A stretch of DNA of 64,000 nt from an uncultured Bacteroidales bacterium (GCA_944326265.1 CALVDE010000001.1:124001-188000); one strand, 5' to 3'. Positions 29,434 to 38,998 are shown, numbered from the stretch's first letter. The notes: generated from the sequence alone by a model not told the origin. Made by a program: numbers and translations.

Positions 29434-30696
29434 ATGAAGCGGAGAACGGTAAGGCGCGGAAAGCCGCGCATGGCCCTGGTTCTGGAAAACGCCGGCATGG
29501 CGTACAGGGCAGTGAAATCGAACAGACTCAGGTCGTCGCTGACGATAGCGGTGATAGCTTTGGGAATTACATCCTTGGTCGGCATACTTACAGCGGTAAG
29601 TTCGGTAGACGCAACTCTCAGGGAAGCCTACGGCCGGATGGGCGCGGGTATAATCAACATCAGATCACAGTATTCCATGTCATCAGGCATGAGGAGGGTC
29701 CGCAACGCAAGGGAAATATCGCGGGCGCAGGCGGAGAGGTTCGCGGAGTATTACAGCTTCCCGGCCACGGTCTCGATATTCACAACTGTGGTCGGAAATA
29801 CCGTCGTGCAGGCCGGCGCACGCAAGACCAATCCGACTGTAAGGGTTGTAGCTGCTGACTGCAACTACATGCGGTTCAATATGCTGGATATAGGACAGGG
29901 CAGGGATTTTACCCGGGCGGACGTGGACGGCGGCAGGTTCTACTGTATTATCGGGGCGGGAGTGGCCTCGTCGCTTTTCGGAGAGGTATCTCCATTGGGC
30001 AGGCAGATCCAGGTGTCCGGACGCAGTTATATTATAATAGGAGTGGCCGCTTCGATGGGCAGTACGGCGTCGGAGGGCATGGACGGGACTGTCCTGATAC
30101 CGTATACCAATGCTATGGCCAATCTGGTCACTGGCACGCCCGATTTCAGGATAGGCATACTCCCGGCTCCGGGAACTGATGCGGATGAGGCTGCTTCTGA
30201 GGCAGAGATGGTGTTCAGGGCTGTGAGACGGCTTGCACCGTATGACGATACGGACTTCCGGCTGACCAGAAGCGAGGCGGTCATGGAGGAACTGAATTCC
30301 ACGGTCCGCACACTTACGGGTGCGGCGGTGGTGATTGGACTGGTGACACTTACCGGAGCCGCAGTGGGTCTGATGAATATCATGCTGGTGTCTGTCCGCG
30401 AGAGGACCAGGGAGATCGGCACCAGAAAGGCTCTCGGTGCCTCCTCCAGGAGGATACGGCGGCAGTTCCTGCTGGAATCCGTGGTCATCGGTGAGACAGG
30501 CGGTGCCATAGGCATAGTCTTGGGCATCATCGCCGGCAATGCTGTCGCCGCCGTCATGCAGTCTTCGTTTGTCATACCGTGGATATGGATCCTGCTTGCA
30601 GTGGCTCTTTGCATGGCCGTCGGAGTACTTTCGGGGTACGTACCGGCCAGACGGGCTGCGGCCATGGATCCTATAGAATGTCTCAGGTACGAGTAG
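29434..30696 (+). CDS. FtsX/MacB-type ABC transporter permease (orphan)
   Basis: The 420-residue protein has the layout of MacB-family permeases: a short cytoplasmic N-terminus, a first membrane helix (about residues 34-54, [20 protein letters not shown]), a large periplasmic MacB-like core domain, and three C-terminal helices flanking the conserved [20 protein letters not shown] loop. Such permeases work in mechanotransmission-type efflux or lipoprotein handling with an ABC ATPase, but no ATPase or membrane-fusion gene is adjacent. Its function therefore stays open. It converges on tonB with a gap of 6 bases. Confidence 0.85.
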   Translation: MKRRTVRRGKPRMALVLENAGMAYRAVKSNRLRSSLTIAVIALGITSLVGILTAVSSVDATLREAYGRMGAGIINIRSQYSMSSGMRRVRNAREISRAQAERFAEYYSFPATVSIFTTVVGNTVVQAGARKTNPTVRVVAADCNYMRFNMLDIGQGRDFTRADVDGGRFYCIIGAGVASSLFGEVSPLGRQIQVSGRSYIIIGVAASMGSTASEGMDGTVLIPYTNAMANLVTGTPDFRIGILPAPGTDADEAASEAEMVFRAVRRLAPYDDTDFRLTRSEAVMEELNSTVRTLTGAAVVIGLVTLTGAAVGLMNIMLVSVRERTREIGTRKALGASSRRIRRQFLLESVVIGETGGAIGIVLGIIAGNAVAAVMQSSFVIPWIWILLAVALCMAVGVLSGYVPARRAAAMDPIECLRYE

Positions 30697-30702
30697 CCCG
30701 GT

Positions 30703-31452
30703 CTATTTCAGTGTGAATACATAGGATATTGTCCCTTCCTGTACGGGAGGTGCGGACTCGCTCAGGTTGAATTTGGCTTCGAGTGCGGCTTTTTTGGCGG
30801 CTTCCCACAGGATGGCGTCCTGGACAGTTGTGCCCTTGGCTCCGGGATATGCTCCGGTCACGTTGCCGTACTGGTCCACCAGGATGCGCACCACCACTGT
30901 TCCGGATTTGGCCACGGAATATTCCGGCAGAGGCAGATTGCCCATGACGCTGCGTCCTTCGAGCCGTGCTGTCGGATGCCCCTCCGGATTGCCCTCGGCG
31001 GTGTTGCCGTGGACGTGGCCGGCCTCAAGTCTGTCAGAGATTCTGTCAGCGACCTGAGCCGATGCCGTGTCGGGGGAGTTGCGTCTGCTGGAGAACAGTG
31101 CCCTGCGGTCAATCGGTTTCTCCTGCGGCGGTTCCGGCACTTCCACGTCTCCTTCGTCCCCTACAGAAGTCTCCGGGCCACGGTTCTCTGCCTCAGCCAT
31201 GACCGGTGCTTCCGATTTCTGGACCAGCCGTACCTCCCCGGAGGGTGAGACTTCCGCAGCCCTTGGCTCCACTCCTGTCTCAGTGCGGATGGGAACAGGG
31301 CGGCTTTCCTCGGGGAATTCTATGAGCATTCCGTCCACCGGAGGCGGGGTCTGCATACGGCTTATTCCGGCACTGAATCCCAGTGTCAGCAGCAGACCGT
31401 GCACTGCCACGGTCAGGACGATGCCCGCATATCTGTCTTTCTTCCCTTCCAT
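30703..31452 (-). CDS. tonB: TonB-family energy transducer
   Basis: TonB spans the periplasm and transmits proton-motive force from ExbBD to outer-membrane receptors. This 249-residue protein has one N-terminal membrane helix (about residues 10-29), a Pro/Glu-rich periplasmic stretch, and a C-terminal TonB domain (GTVVVRILVDQYGNVTGAYP to the end). The start codon overlaps the exbD stop by one base (TAATG). Two TonB-dependent barrels are encoded further along the window (50406 and 55286), although many other clients are expected. Confidence 0.9.
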   Translation of the reverse strand: MEGKKDRYAGIVLTVAVHGLLLTLGFSAGISRMQTPPPVDGMLIEFPEESRPVPIRTETGVEPRAAEVSPSGEVRLVQKSEAPVMAEAENRGPETSVGDEGDVEVPEPPQEKPIDRRALFSSRRNSPDTASAQVADRISDRLEAGHVHGNTAEGNPEGHPTARLEGRSVMGNLPLPEYSVAKSGTVVVRILVDQYGNVTGAYPGAKGTTVQDAILWEAAKKAALEAKFNLSESAPPVQEGTISYVFTLK

Positions 31453-31865
31453 TATTCGGGGGATGTGGCCAGTATTACCTTGTATCTGTTGCGCTTGGCG
31501 ATATTCATGAGGTTGACCACCTCCTCTATCGGCACGGTCCTGTCGGCGTATATGGAGAAGGTAGGGTCGTCAGAATCCTGGAGGAGCTTCTGAAGCTGCG
31601 GCTCGATATCGCTGAAGGATACCGGGGACGGATCGCCGTTGATATGATACGAGAACGTATTGTGCTCGGGATAGTGCTTGACGGACACGCTCACCGTGGC
31701 CTTGGCTGATATCTGGTTGGTGCTCTTGGGCAGCAGCAGTCTCAGTGCATTGGGATTGATAAGCGTGGAGGTCACCAGGAAGAATATCAGGAGCAGGAAA
31801 ACGATGTCGGTCATGGATGACATCGAGAAAGCCGGCTCGATCTTGGTCCTTCGTTTGATAGCCAT
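31452..31865 (-). CDS. exbD: Biopolymer transporter ExbD
   Basis: ExbD is the proton-channel subunit that, with ExbB, powers TonB. The 137-residue protein has a basic cytoplasmic N-terminus (MAIKRRTKIEPAFSMSSMTD), then a single membrane helix with the essential aspartate in MTDIVFLLLIFFLVTS, and a periplasmic domain ending NRYKVILATSPE. It starts 2 bases after exbB ends. Confidence 0.94.
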   Translation of the reverse strand: MAIKRRTKIEPAFSMSSMTDIVFLLLIFFLVTSTLINPNALRLLLPKSTNQISAKATVSVSVKHYPEHNTFSYHINGDPSPVSFSDIEPQLQKLLQDSDDPTFSIYADRTVPIEEVVNLMNIAKRNRYKVILATSPE

Positions 31866-31867
31866 GG

Positions 31868-32578
31868 TTATTCCTGCTTTTTAGATTTGTCGTCCATGCC
31901 GTTGCGGCTGAGGCTGTCCAGAAGCTCTATGGTGCTGCTCTCCATCATGAAAACCAGATCGGAAATCTTGGCTGTCAGATAGTTGTATCCGAAGTAGGCG
32001 ATGATGCCCACGAAAAGACCGCCGACGGTGGTCACCATGGCGGTGTAGATACCGCCTGACAGCAGCGTTATGTCGATGTTGCTGCCTGCCTGTGACATGT
32101 TGTAGAAGGCCTGGATCATACCGAGCACTGTGCCCAGGAATCCGATCATGGGAGCGCCTCCGGCTACCGTGGCCAGCATGGGAAGCCCTTTCTCGAGCTT
32201 GGCCACCTCTATGTTTCCGACGTTCTCCACTGCGGCCTGGATATCGGGCAGGGGTCTTCCGGCTCTCTCAAGCCCTTTCTCCATGAGTCTCGCAACGGGG
32301 GAGCTGCTTTCTCCGCACAGTTTCATGGCCGATTCCGTATCACCGGCCTGCAGCAGTCCGTGCAGCCTGTCCATAAGCCTGGGATCGGTCCTGGTGGCCT
32401 GGCGGATTGCCCACCATCTGCTTCCGAAGACGTATATGGCCAGTATCGAGAGCAGCAGGAGGACTATCATCAGCCATCCTCCGGCGACAGCCATCTTGAT
32501 GAGGGACATTTTCTCAGGTGCGGCTGCTGCCTCCTGCGCGATAATTTCTGAATTTGCTTGTAACAGTGTAAGTAACAT
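31868..32578 (-). CDS. exbB: MotA/TolQ/ExbB proton channel protein
   Basis: The 236-residue protein has three membrane helices (about residues 33-52, 135-160 and 175-200) and the family motif with GGAPMIGFLGTVLGMIQAF, preceded by a cytoplasmic helical domain. With ExbD it forms the energising motor for TonB. The order truA-exbB-exbD-tonB on one strand, with gaps of 18, 2 and -1 bases, shows a transcription unit. TolQ is the alternative name, but the tonB neighbour favours ExbB. Confidence 0.92.
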   Translation of the reverse strand: MLLTLLQANSEIIAQEAAAAPEKMSLIKMAVAGGWLMIVLLLLSILAIYVFGSRWWAIRQATRTDPRLMDRLHGLLQAGDTESAMKLCGESSSPVARLMEKGLERAGRPLPDIQAAVENVGNIEVAKLEKGLPMLATVAGGAPMIGFLGTVLGMIQAFYNMSQAGSNIDITLLSGGIYTAMVTTVGGLFVGIIAYFGYNYLTAKISDLVFMMESSTIELLDSLSRNGMDDKSKKQE

Positions 32579-32596
32579 GGTGTAGGATATAAATTG

Positions 32597-33379
32597 TTAG
32601 AAATTCATGATATTTTCCGGATATTCGATGCCGGTGAGGAACAGGGCGTGGCCCGGAACGGACTGGCCGGCGGCATTCCTGTCACGGGATTCGATGAGCC
32701 CGGCGATCCATTCGGGAGAGCGTCTGCCTCTGCCCACCTCCACGAGCGAGCCGACTATGGCGCGGACCATATTGCGCAGGAACCTGTTCGCCGTGATGGT
32801 GAAGACTGAGTACTGGACATCGGGCAGTGAAACGGGCATGGGGGTGTAGCGGCTCCATGAGGCTGAGCGGACTCCGCATATTCCCGAGACAGCTGCGCTT
32901 CCGGTTTTCTGAAAGCAGCTGAAGTCCTTGATGCCGGTCAGGAAGGCGGCTCCACGGTTCATGGCCTCCAGGTCCAGCCCGTACCGGCACTGCCAGGAGA
33001 AATGGCTTGCGAAGGGGTCCTTTCCATGGTGGATGTAGTAGCAGTATGTCCTGCCCGTGGCATCGAAACGGGCATGTGCGTCATCCCTTACCCGGTAGAT
33101 CCGGCTGAGTCTGATTCCTGTGGGCAGAATGGCATTTATTTTGTAGACTATACGGTCGTGCTCTGCGAGCAGGCGGCTGTCCCCGGAGTCAAAATGAACG
33201 GTGAAAAACGAGGCGTTTACACCCGCGTCGGTTCTTCCGGCCCCAGTGACCTCGATTTTCTCCCCAAGTACTGCGGACAACGCTCCCTGCACCTGTCCCT
33301 GGATGCTCGGAGCGTTCTGCTGGATCTGCCAGCCGCTAAATCCTGAGCCGTTGTAAGATATTGAAGCAAAAAACCGCAT
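32597..33379 (-). CDS. truA: tRNA pseudouridine(38-40) synthase TruA
   Basis: TruA modifies uridines 38-40 in the tRNA anticodon arm. I take ATG 33379 as the start (MRFFASISYNGSGFSGWQIQ, 260 residues), since the frame upstream encodes no conserved sequence and would run into the divergent promoter region. The catalytic aspartate is in the GAGRTDAGVNA motif near residue 50. Further signatures are FLRNMVRAIVGSLVEVGRG near the C-terminus. It leads the exbB-exbD-tonB unit and diverges from moxR with a 67-base gap. Confidence 0.94.
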   Translation of the reverse strand: MRFFASISYNGSGFSGWQIQQNAPSIQGQVQGALSAVLGEKIEVTGAGRTDAGVNASFFTVHFDSGDSRLLAEHDRIVYKINAILPTGIRLSRIYRVRDDAHARFDATGRTYCYYIHHGKDPFASHFSWQCRYGLDLEAMNRGAAFLTGIKDFSCFQKTGSAAVSGICGVRSASWSRYTPMPVSLPDVQYSVFTITANRFLRNMVRAIVGSLVEVGRGRRSPEWIAGLIESRDRNAAGQSVPGHALFLTGIEYPENIMNF

Positions 33380-33396
33380 TAATCGGAGAAAATCTT

Positions 33397-33404
33397 TAAT
33401 TTTG
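33397..33404 (+). promoter_or_regulatory. Candidate -7 box for the moxR-bat operon
   Basis: TAATTTTG fits the -7 consensus 42 bases before the moxR ATG. The expected TTTG upstream is not evident, so activator dependence or another promoter is possible. Confidence 0.45.
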
Positions 33405-33446
33405 TAAGTTTGTAAAATCAGACAGCAAAAATACAAATATTTTAAT

Positions 33447-34439
33447 ATGGACACCGTAAACATTAAAGAATTAAACGAGCGGATACAGAAAGAGAGTGCT
33501 TTTGTGGATATCCTGTCGATGGAGATGACCAAGGTCATAATAGGTCAGAAGCATCTGGTCGAGAATCTGCTCATAGGACTTCTGGCAGGCGGACATATCC
33601 TTCTGGAAGGTGTGCCTGGTCTGGCCAAGACGTTGGCCATCAATACTCTGGCATCATGTATCAATGCCCGTTTCAGCAGGATTCAGTTCACCCCGGACCT
33701 GCTCCCGGCCGACCTTATCGGAACCATGATATACAGTCAGAAGAGCGAGCAGTTCCAGATCAAGAAAGGTCCCGTGTTCGCCAACTTCGTGCTGGCCGAC
33801 GAGATCAACCGTTCTCCGGCCAAGGTGCAGTCGGCTCTTCTGGAGGCCATGCAGGAGCGTCAGGTGACCATCGGAGAGCAGACATTCAAGCTGCCGGAGC
33901 CGTTCCTCGTGATGGCGACCCAGAACCCGATAGAGCAGGAGGGAACGTATCCCCTGCCTGAGGCTCAGGTGGACCGTTTCATGCTGAAGGTGGTGGTCAC
34001 CTATCCCCGCAAGGAGGAGGAGAAACTCATAATCCGCATGAACAACGGCGGCACTTTCCCCAAGGCCAATGCGGTGCTCCAGCCCGAGGACATACTCAAG
34101 GCCCGCTCGGTGGTAAGGGATGTCTATATGGACGAGAAGATAGAAAGGTACATCGTGGATCTTGTGTACGCGACCCGTACTCCTGACGATTACGGTCTTA
34201 AGTCTCTCAAGGACATGATTTCCTACGGAGCCTCCCCCCGTGCCTCCATTTCACTGGCCATGGCCTCCAAGGCATACGCCTTCATCAAGCGGCGCGGCTA
34301 TGTCATTCCTGAGGACGTGAGGGCTGTATGCTACGAGGTGCTCCGTCACCGTATCGGCCTGACATACGAGGCGGAGGCCGAGAACATAACCAGCGAGAAC
34401 ATCATTTCCGACATCATCAACGCAGTGGAGGTACCGTAG
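33447..34439 (+). CDS. moxR: MoxR-family AAA+ ATPase
   Basis: MoxR ATPases act as chaperones for von Willebrand factor A (VWA) proteins. The 330-residue protein has Walker A LLEGVPGLAKTLA (about residues 53-65), Walker B NFVLADEINRSPAKVQSALL, sensor 1 MATQNPIEQEGTYPLPEAQVDRF and a C-terminal lid. It leads a run of six genes encoding a DUF58 protein and the Bat proteins on the same strand with gaps or overlaps under 4 bases, which is the typical Bacteroidetes aerotolerance operon. Confidence 0.95.
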   Translation: MDTVNIKELNERIQKESAFVDILSMEMTKVIIGQKHLVENLLIGLLAGGHILLEGVPGLAKTLAINTLASCINARFSRIQFTPDLLPADLIGTMIYSQKSEQFQIKKGPVFANFVLADEINRSPAKVQSALLEAMQERQVTIGEQTFKLPEPFLVMATQNPIEQEGTYPLPEAQVDRFMLKVVVTYPRKEEEKLIIRMNNGGTFPKANAVLQPEDILKARSVVRDVYMDEKIERYIVDLVYATRTPDDYGLKSLKDMISYGASPRASISLAMASKAYAFIKRRGYVIPEDVRAVCYEVLRHRIGLTYEAEAENITSENIISDIINAVEVP

Positions 34440-34442
34440 TCT

Positions 34443-35327
34443 ATGGACAGTGACCTGTTGAAGAAAGTAAGGAAGATCGAAATCAAGACCAGGGCTCTCT
34501 CCAGCCAGATATTCGCAGGAGAGTACCACTCAGCCTTCAAGGGCCGGGGCATGGCCTTCAGCGAGGTCCGGGAGTATCAGATCGGCGATGATGTCCGCAG
34601 CATGGACTGGAATGTCACCGCCCGCACGGGCACTCCTTATATAAAGGTGTTCGAGGAGGAGAGGGAGCTTACTGTCATGCTGCTCATCGATGCCAGTGCC
34701 TCCGGCCTGTTCGGAACCTCTTCCAAGACGAAGAAGGATCTCACGGCCGAGATAGCGGCGGTGCTGTCATTCTCCGCATCCATCAACAACGACAAGGTCG
34801 GGGCCCTGTTTTTCAGCACCCGCGTGGAGAAATTCATCCCTCCCAAGAAGGGCCGCAGCCACCTGCTGAGGATCATCCGCGAGGTACTGGAGTTCCGCCC
34901 GGAGGAGAAGGGCACGGACATCGGAGAGGCCCTCCGCTTCCTGACCAACGCCCTGAAGAAGAAGTGTACGGCCTTCCTGCTTTCGGATATGCTGGACATC
35001 GGCCCGCAGACAATTCGTCCCCGCTACGAGGACGCCCTGAAGGTCGCGGTGAACCGGCACGACCTGTCGGTGATCAATATCTACGACGAGAGGGACCGCA
35101 CTCTTCCGGATGTCGGACTGCTGCCGGTAAGGGACAGCGAGACAGGCAGGACGGTCTATGTCGATACTTCGTTGAGGCAGGTCAGGGACAGTTATGAGGA
35201 ATGGGCGCGGAAGGCATACGTGGAGACTCTTCTTCTGCTCAGAAAATACAAGGTGGATACTGTCAGTATAAGGACTGACCAGGATTATGTAAAGAGCCTG
35301 GTGGCCCTGTTCAAGACCAGGACATGA
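34443..35327 (+). CDS. DUF58 (VWA-like) protein of the Bat operon
   Basis: The 294-residue cytoplasmic protein contains the DUF58 signature GDDVRSMDWNVTARTGTPYI near residue 50, followed by a VWA-like fold with the metal-site motif LLIDASASG (D-x-S-x-S). It has no signal peptide or membrane helix. DUF58 proteins are regular partners of MoxR ATPases; the exact job is unknown. It lies 3 bases after moxR and one base before the next gene. Confidence 0.9.
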   Translation: MDSDLLKKVRKIEIKTRALSSQIFAGEYHSAFKGRGMAFSEVREYQIGDDVRSMDWNVTARTGTPYIKVFEEERELTVMLLIDASASGLFGTSSKTKKDLTAEIAAVLSFSASINNDKVGALFFSTRVEKFIPPKKGRSHLLRIIREVLEFRPEEKGTDIGEALRFLTNALKKKCTAFLLSDMLDIGPQTIRPRYEDALKVAVNRHDLSVINIYDERDRTLPDVGLLPVRDSETGRTVYVDTSLRQVRDSYEEWARKAYVETLLLLRKYKVDTVSIRTDQDYVKSLVALFKTRT

Positions 35328-35328
35328 T

Positions 35329-36276
35329 ATGAAAAGAATATTGACGATATTATTGCCGCTGCTTTGTGCGGCATCTTTCGGGGCCATGGCTCAGGAGATA
35401 GTCTCGGCGGAGGTCTCGAAAGACACTATACTCATAGGTGATCAGGTGGAGTGGACATCCTCCATAAGGGTGCCGCGCGGTATGCGGGCAAGCATAGATT
35501 CCATGGCCGGGTATGTGGTTCCGGGAGTCGAGCTGCTCGGGGCCTTCACAGTCGATACAGTGGAAAGGGGAAGGGATTTCTCCATGGTGAGGACCCGGGC
35601 CCTTGTCACCTCGTTCGACAGCGGAAGCTACGTGCTGCCTCCGCTGGTGGTGTATTTTGACAGGGAGGACGGTACACCGGTGGATACGCTCAGGCTGCCC
35701 GGAGTACCGCTGGAGGTAACCACTGTTCCGGTTGATACGGCGACCTATCAGATGTATGACATCAGGCCGCAGTTCCGCTACCCGCTCACATTCAGGGAAG
35801 TGCTGCCGTGGGGATTGGCCGCAGCCGCAGCAGCCGCAGTTATATTCCTGGCGGTCAAGGCTGTGCTGCGTCACCGCAGGAAAAGTCCGGTACTGCCGGG
35901 CCGCCCTGTCCCTGAGGAGCCGCCGCATGTCACTGCCCTGCGGGAACTGGACCGGATCAGAAACGAGAAGCTGTGGCAGTCAGGAAAACAGAAGCAGTAT
36001 TATACCGAGATAACTGACGCGCTGAGACTGTATATCGAGAGACGTTTCGGAATCAAGACCATAGAGAGGACTTCAAATGAGATACTGACGGACTTGTCCA
36101 TGAAGGAGCTCCGGCCCGAGGACTTCGGTCAGCTCAAGGAACTTTTCAGCATGGCGGATCTGGTAAAGTTCGCCAAGTACACGGCTTCGGAGTCCGAGAA
36201 TGAGAACGCTGTCCCGGCTGCGGTCAGATTCGTGAACGGCACATGCGCGGATATGGAGGAGAAAAAAGATGAGTGA
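35329..36276 (+). CDS. Signal-peptide membrane protein of the Bat operon
   Basis: The 315-residue protein has a cleavable signal peptide (MKRILTILLPLLCAASFGAMAQ), a periplasmic beta-rich domain of about 140 residues, one membrane helix (about residues 162-182, GLAAAAAAAVIFLAVKAVL) and a cytoplasmic helical part with YTEITDALRLYIERRFGIKT. This architecture (BatD-like periplasmic part, then a small DUF4381-like cytosolic tail) is usual for the gene between DUF58 and batA. It overlaps batA by 8 bases. Confidence 0.8.
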   Translation: MKRILTILLPLLCAASFGAMAQEIVSAEVSKDTILIGDQVEWTSSIRVPRGMRASIDSMAGYVVPGVELLGAFTVDTVERGRDFSMVRTRALVTSFDSGSYVLPPLVVYFDREDGTPVDTLRLPGVPLEVTTVPVDTATYQMYDIRPQFRYPLTFREVLPWGLAAAAAAAVIFLAVKAVLRHRRKSPVLPGRPVPEEPPHVTALRELDRIRNEKLWQSGKQKQYYTEITDALRLYIERRFGIKTIERTSNEILTDLSMKELRPEDFGQLKELFSMADLVKFAKYTASESENENAVPAAVRFVNGTCADMEEKKDE

Positions 36277-37264
36277 CATGTTTTTTGAATATCCCGGCCT
36301 GCTGTATCTGGAGTTTGTCCTGATACCCATGGCGGCGTACTATGTGTGGAAGCAGCTTCGCCGGAGACGGCCCTATATAGCTGTCTCCACTACGGCTCCT
36401 TTCGGTGCCGCCGGCCAGGGGCTGAAGGGTGTGCTGAGGCATCTGCCGTTTGTCCTGCGCATGGCGGCGGTGGCTCTGCTGATAGTGGCGGTGGCCCGGC
36501 CCAAGACATCTTCCAACATCACCAGGACCGATTCGGAGGGCATCGACATCGTTCTTGCCCTGGACGTGTCCACCAGTATGCTGGCCAGGGACTTCACGCC
36601 GGACCGTATAGAGGCGGCCAAGGACATAGCGATAGAGTTCATCTCCCAGCGTCCTTCAGACCGTATCGGAGTGGTGGTGTTTGCCGGGGAAAGCTATACA
36701 CAGTCTCCTCTGACAACTGACAGGGCGACTCTTATCAACCTCATAAAGGAGATAGAGTGCGGCCTGATAGATGACGGAACTGCCATCGGCAACGGCCTGG
36801 CCAATGCCGTGGCCCGTCTCAAGGACTCCCAGGCAAAAAGCCGCGTGGTGATACTGCTGACCGACGGAGTCAACAACAGGGGCGAGATCGCGCCGATGAC
36901 GGCCGCTGAAATAGCCGCGACTTACGGAGTCAGGGTCTACACGATAGGCGTGGGTGCGATGGGCGAGGCTCCCTATCCCGTCATGACTCCGTTCGGGGTG
37001 AGGGAGATGAACGTCAAGGTGGAGATAGACGAGGATCTGCTCCGGCAGATTGCCGAGGAGACAGGAGGACAGTATTTCCGGGCGACCGACAACACCAAGC
37101 TCATGCAGATCTACGGCGAGATCAATGAGATGGAGAAGGTACGGATAACCGTGGACTCATTCCCAGTGTACACGGAGGAGTTCGGGAGATTCGCCGTGTG
37201 GGCCCTTGCGGCCTTCTTACTAGAGATAATTTTGAGAATTTTTGCAGCAAGGAGGATAGCATGA
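36269..37264 (+). CDS. batA: VWA-domain membrane protein BatA
   Basis: BatA is an inner-membrane VWA protein of the aerotolerance complex. The 331-residue protein has two N-terminal hydrophobic segments (about residues 8-25 and 55-75), a VWA domain with an intact MIDAS metal site (LALDVSTSMLARDF, later LLTDGVNNRG) and a C-terminal membrane helix just before the end. The stop overlaps the next start as ATGA. The next gene encodes a homologous VWA domain, so the two probably form a heteromer. Confidence 0.9.
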   Translation: MSDMFFEYPGLLYLEFVLIPMAAYYVWKQLRRRRPYIAVSTTAPFGAAGQGLKGVLRHLPFVLRMAAVALLIVAVARPKTSSNITRTDSEGIDIVLALDVSTSMLARDFTPDRIEAAKDIAIEFISQRPSDRIGVVVFAGESYTQSPLTTDRATLINLIKEIECGLIDDGTAIGNGLANAVARLKDSQAKSRVVILLTDGVNNRGEIAPMTAAEIAATYGVRVYTIGVGAMGEAPYPVMTPFGVREMNVKVEIDEDLLRQIAEETGGQYFRATDNTKLMQIYGEINEMEKVRITVDSFPVYTEEFGRFAVWALAAFLLEIILRIFAARRIA

Positions 37265-38997
37265 TATACCTGGCACAACCCGCGTATCTGTGGCTGATAC
37301 TTTTGATACCGCTGATGTTTACGGCCTACTGGCTTATGCGCCGTGTGCGCCGCAGGAGAATAGGGCGTTTCGGCGACCCCGCTCTGGTGGACCGTCTCAT
37401 GCCTTTGGTTCCCAGACGCAAGGGCTGGGTCAGACTGGTGTTGGTGTCTCTGGCTCTGCTGTTCTTCTCCATCGGAATGGCCCGTCCTCAGCTGGGCGCC
37501 ATACTCAAGGAGAAACAGGTGAGGGGGGCGGAGATAATGGTGGTTCTGGATGTCTCCAATTCCATGCTTGCCGAGGACTATTCTCCCAACCGCCTGGAAC
37601 GTGCCAAACTGGCCATATCCAAACTGGTGGACGACCTGCAGGGAGACAGGATCGGCCTGATAATTTTCGCCGGGCAGTCATTTGTCCAGCTTCCGGTGAC
37701 ATCTGACTATGTCTCGGCCAAGATATTCCTCAACTCCATCACCACCGAATCCGTTCCTGTCCAGGGTACGGCTATGGGGGATGCGATAAGGACTGCGCTG
37801 CGCTGCTTCTCGACCGGAAGCGAGAACAGCCGGGCTGTCATTCTCATTACCGACGGAGAGAACCACGAGGACGATCCGGTGGCCGCCGCCAGGGATGCGG
37901 TGGACATGGGTGCCAGGGTCTTCTGCATCGGAGTCGGTTCTCCGGAAGGCAAGCCCATTCCCATGGACGGAGGACTGCTCAAGGACAAGGACGGCAATAT
38001 CGTCGTGACGCGCCTTGACGAGCAGACACTCCGTGAAGTGGCGCAGGCCGGCAACGGGACATACGTGCGGGCCGGAAACACGGAGTTCGGACTGAACCCG
38101 GTAATTGACGAAATCCGCTCGCTGGACGAGAAGGATTTCCAGTCTGTAGTATTCGAGGAATATGACGAGCAGTATATGTATTTTTTTGCCATAGCATTGG
38201 TTTTCATGTTGATAGAGTTTTTTATGTCCGATACGCGCAACCGGCGCAGTCTCTTTGGAGGAGGCCGGACACTGGCGGCGGTTCTGGTGCTTCTGGCTGC
38301 ATCTCCCGTGCTGATGCAGGCTCAGAATGAACGCTCGGAGGTAAGAGCCGGAAACCGGGAATTCAAGAAAGGGAATTACCGGGAGGCCGAGCTGGATTAC
38401 AAGAGGGCTCTGGTGGCCGATACATCTTCGGTCACAGCCAAGTACAACCTGGGCAATGCCCTCTACAAGTCGGAGAGCTACAATGAGGCCGGTATCTATT
38501 TCAAGGGTCTGGGCGACTCGCTCAGGAATCTGTCTGCGTCCAAGGCTTCTGACTACTGGCATAACTGCGGCAATCTGGCCTTGAAGCAGAAGCAGTATCA
38601 GGAGGCTGTCGATGCGTATAAGGAGTCGCTGAGGCTGGAACCGGATCATTTCGAGACCAAGTCCAATCTGGCATACGCCCAGAAGATGCTGAAGAACCAG
38701 CAGCAACAACAGCAGCAACAGCAGCAACAGCAGCAGGATCAGAACCAGGACCAGGACCAGGACCAGCAGAATCAACAGGATCAGCAGGATCAGGATCAAC
38801 AGGACCGGAATCAGGACCAGGATCAGCAGGACCAGAATCAACAGCAACAACAGCAGCAGCCCCAGCCACAGATAACGCCCCAGGCAGCACAGCAGATGCT
38901 GCAGGCGATAGAGGACAAGGAGAAGCAGACCCAGGACAAGGTAAAGAAGGCCAAGGCCCTGCAGCAGAAATCAAAAGAGAAGGAGAAAAATTGGTAA
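37261..38997 (+). CDS. batB: BatB-BatC fusion: VWA domain plus TPR and Gln-rich tail
   Basis: I place the start at ATG 37261 (MIYLAQPAYLWLILL), which has a good AAGGAGGA site and an ATGA overlap with batA, giving 578 residues. Residues 1 to about 320 are BatB: two N-terminal helices, a VWA domain with MIDAS motif LDVSNSMLAED, and a third helix. A further hydrophobic segment near residue 345 resembles a signal anchor. Residues about 360-480 are TPR repeats (KYNLGNALYKSESYNEAG), as in BatC. The last 100 residues are built of Gln, Asp and Asn runs, ending in a Lys/Gln helix. Separate batB and batC genes are common elsewhere. Confidence 0.88.
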   Translation: MIYLAQPAYLWLILLIPLMFTAYWLMRRVRRRRIGRFGDPALVDRLMPLVPRRKGWVRLVLVSLALLFFSIGMARPQLGAILKEKQVRGAEIMVVLDVSNSMLAEDYSPNRLERAKLAISKLVDDLQGDRIGLIIFAGQSFVQLPVTSDYVSAKIFLNSITTESVPVQGTAMGDAIRTALRCFSTGSENSRAVILITDGENHEDDPVAAARDAVDMGARVFCIGVGSPEGKPIPMDGGLLKDKDGNIVVTRLDEQTLREVAQAGNGTYVRAGNTEFGLNPVIDEIRSLDEKDFQSVVFEEYDEQYMYFFAIALVFMLIEFFMSDTRNRRSLFGGGRTLAAVLVLLAASPVLMQAQNERSEVRAGNREFKKGNYREAELDYKRALVADTSSVTAKYNLGNALYKSESYNEAGIYFKGLGDSLRNLSASKASDYWHNCGNLALKQKQYQEAVDAYKESLRLEPDHFETKSNLAYAQKMLKNQQQQQQQQQQQQQDQNQDQDQDQQNQQDQQDQDQQDRNQDQDQQDQNQQQQQQQPQPQITPQAAQQMLQAIEDKEKQTQDKVKKAKALQQKSKEKEKNW

Positions 38998-38998
38998 T

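Noticed and set aside
37678-38850. 390-codon minus-strand frame starting with a long Leu/Val/Ile run
   Set aside because: The hydrophobic run is the complement of the Gln/Asp/Asn codons of the BatB-BatC tail, so it is a shadow, not a membrane protein.
38700-38870. Short tandem repeats that could be read as a minisatellite or CRISPR-like array
   Set aside because: The repeats are CAG/CAA and GAC/GAT codons in frame, without regular spacers, and belong to a low-complexity protein segment.
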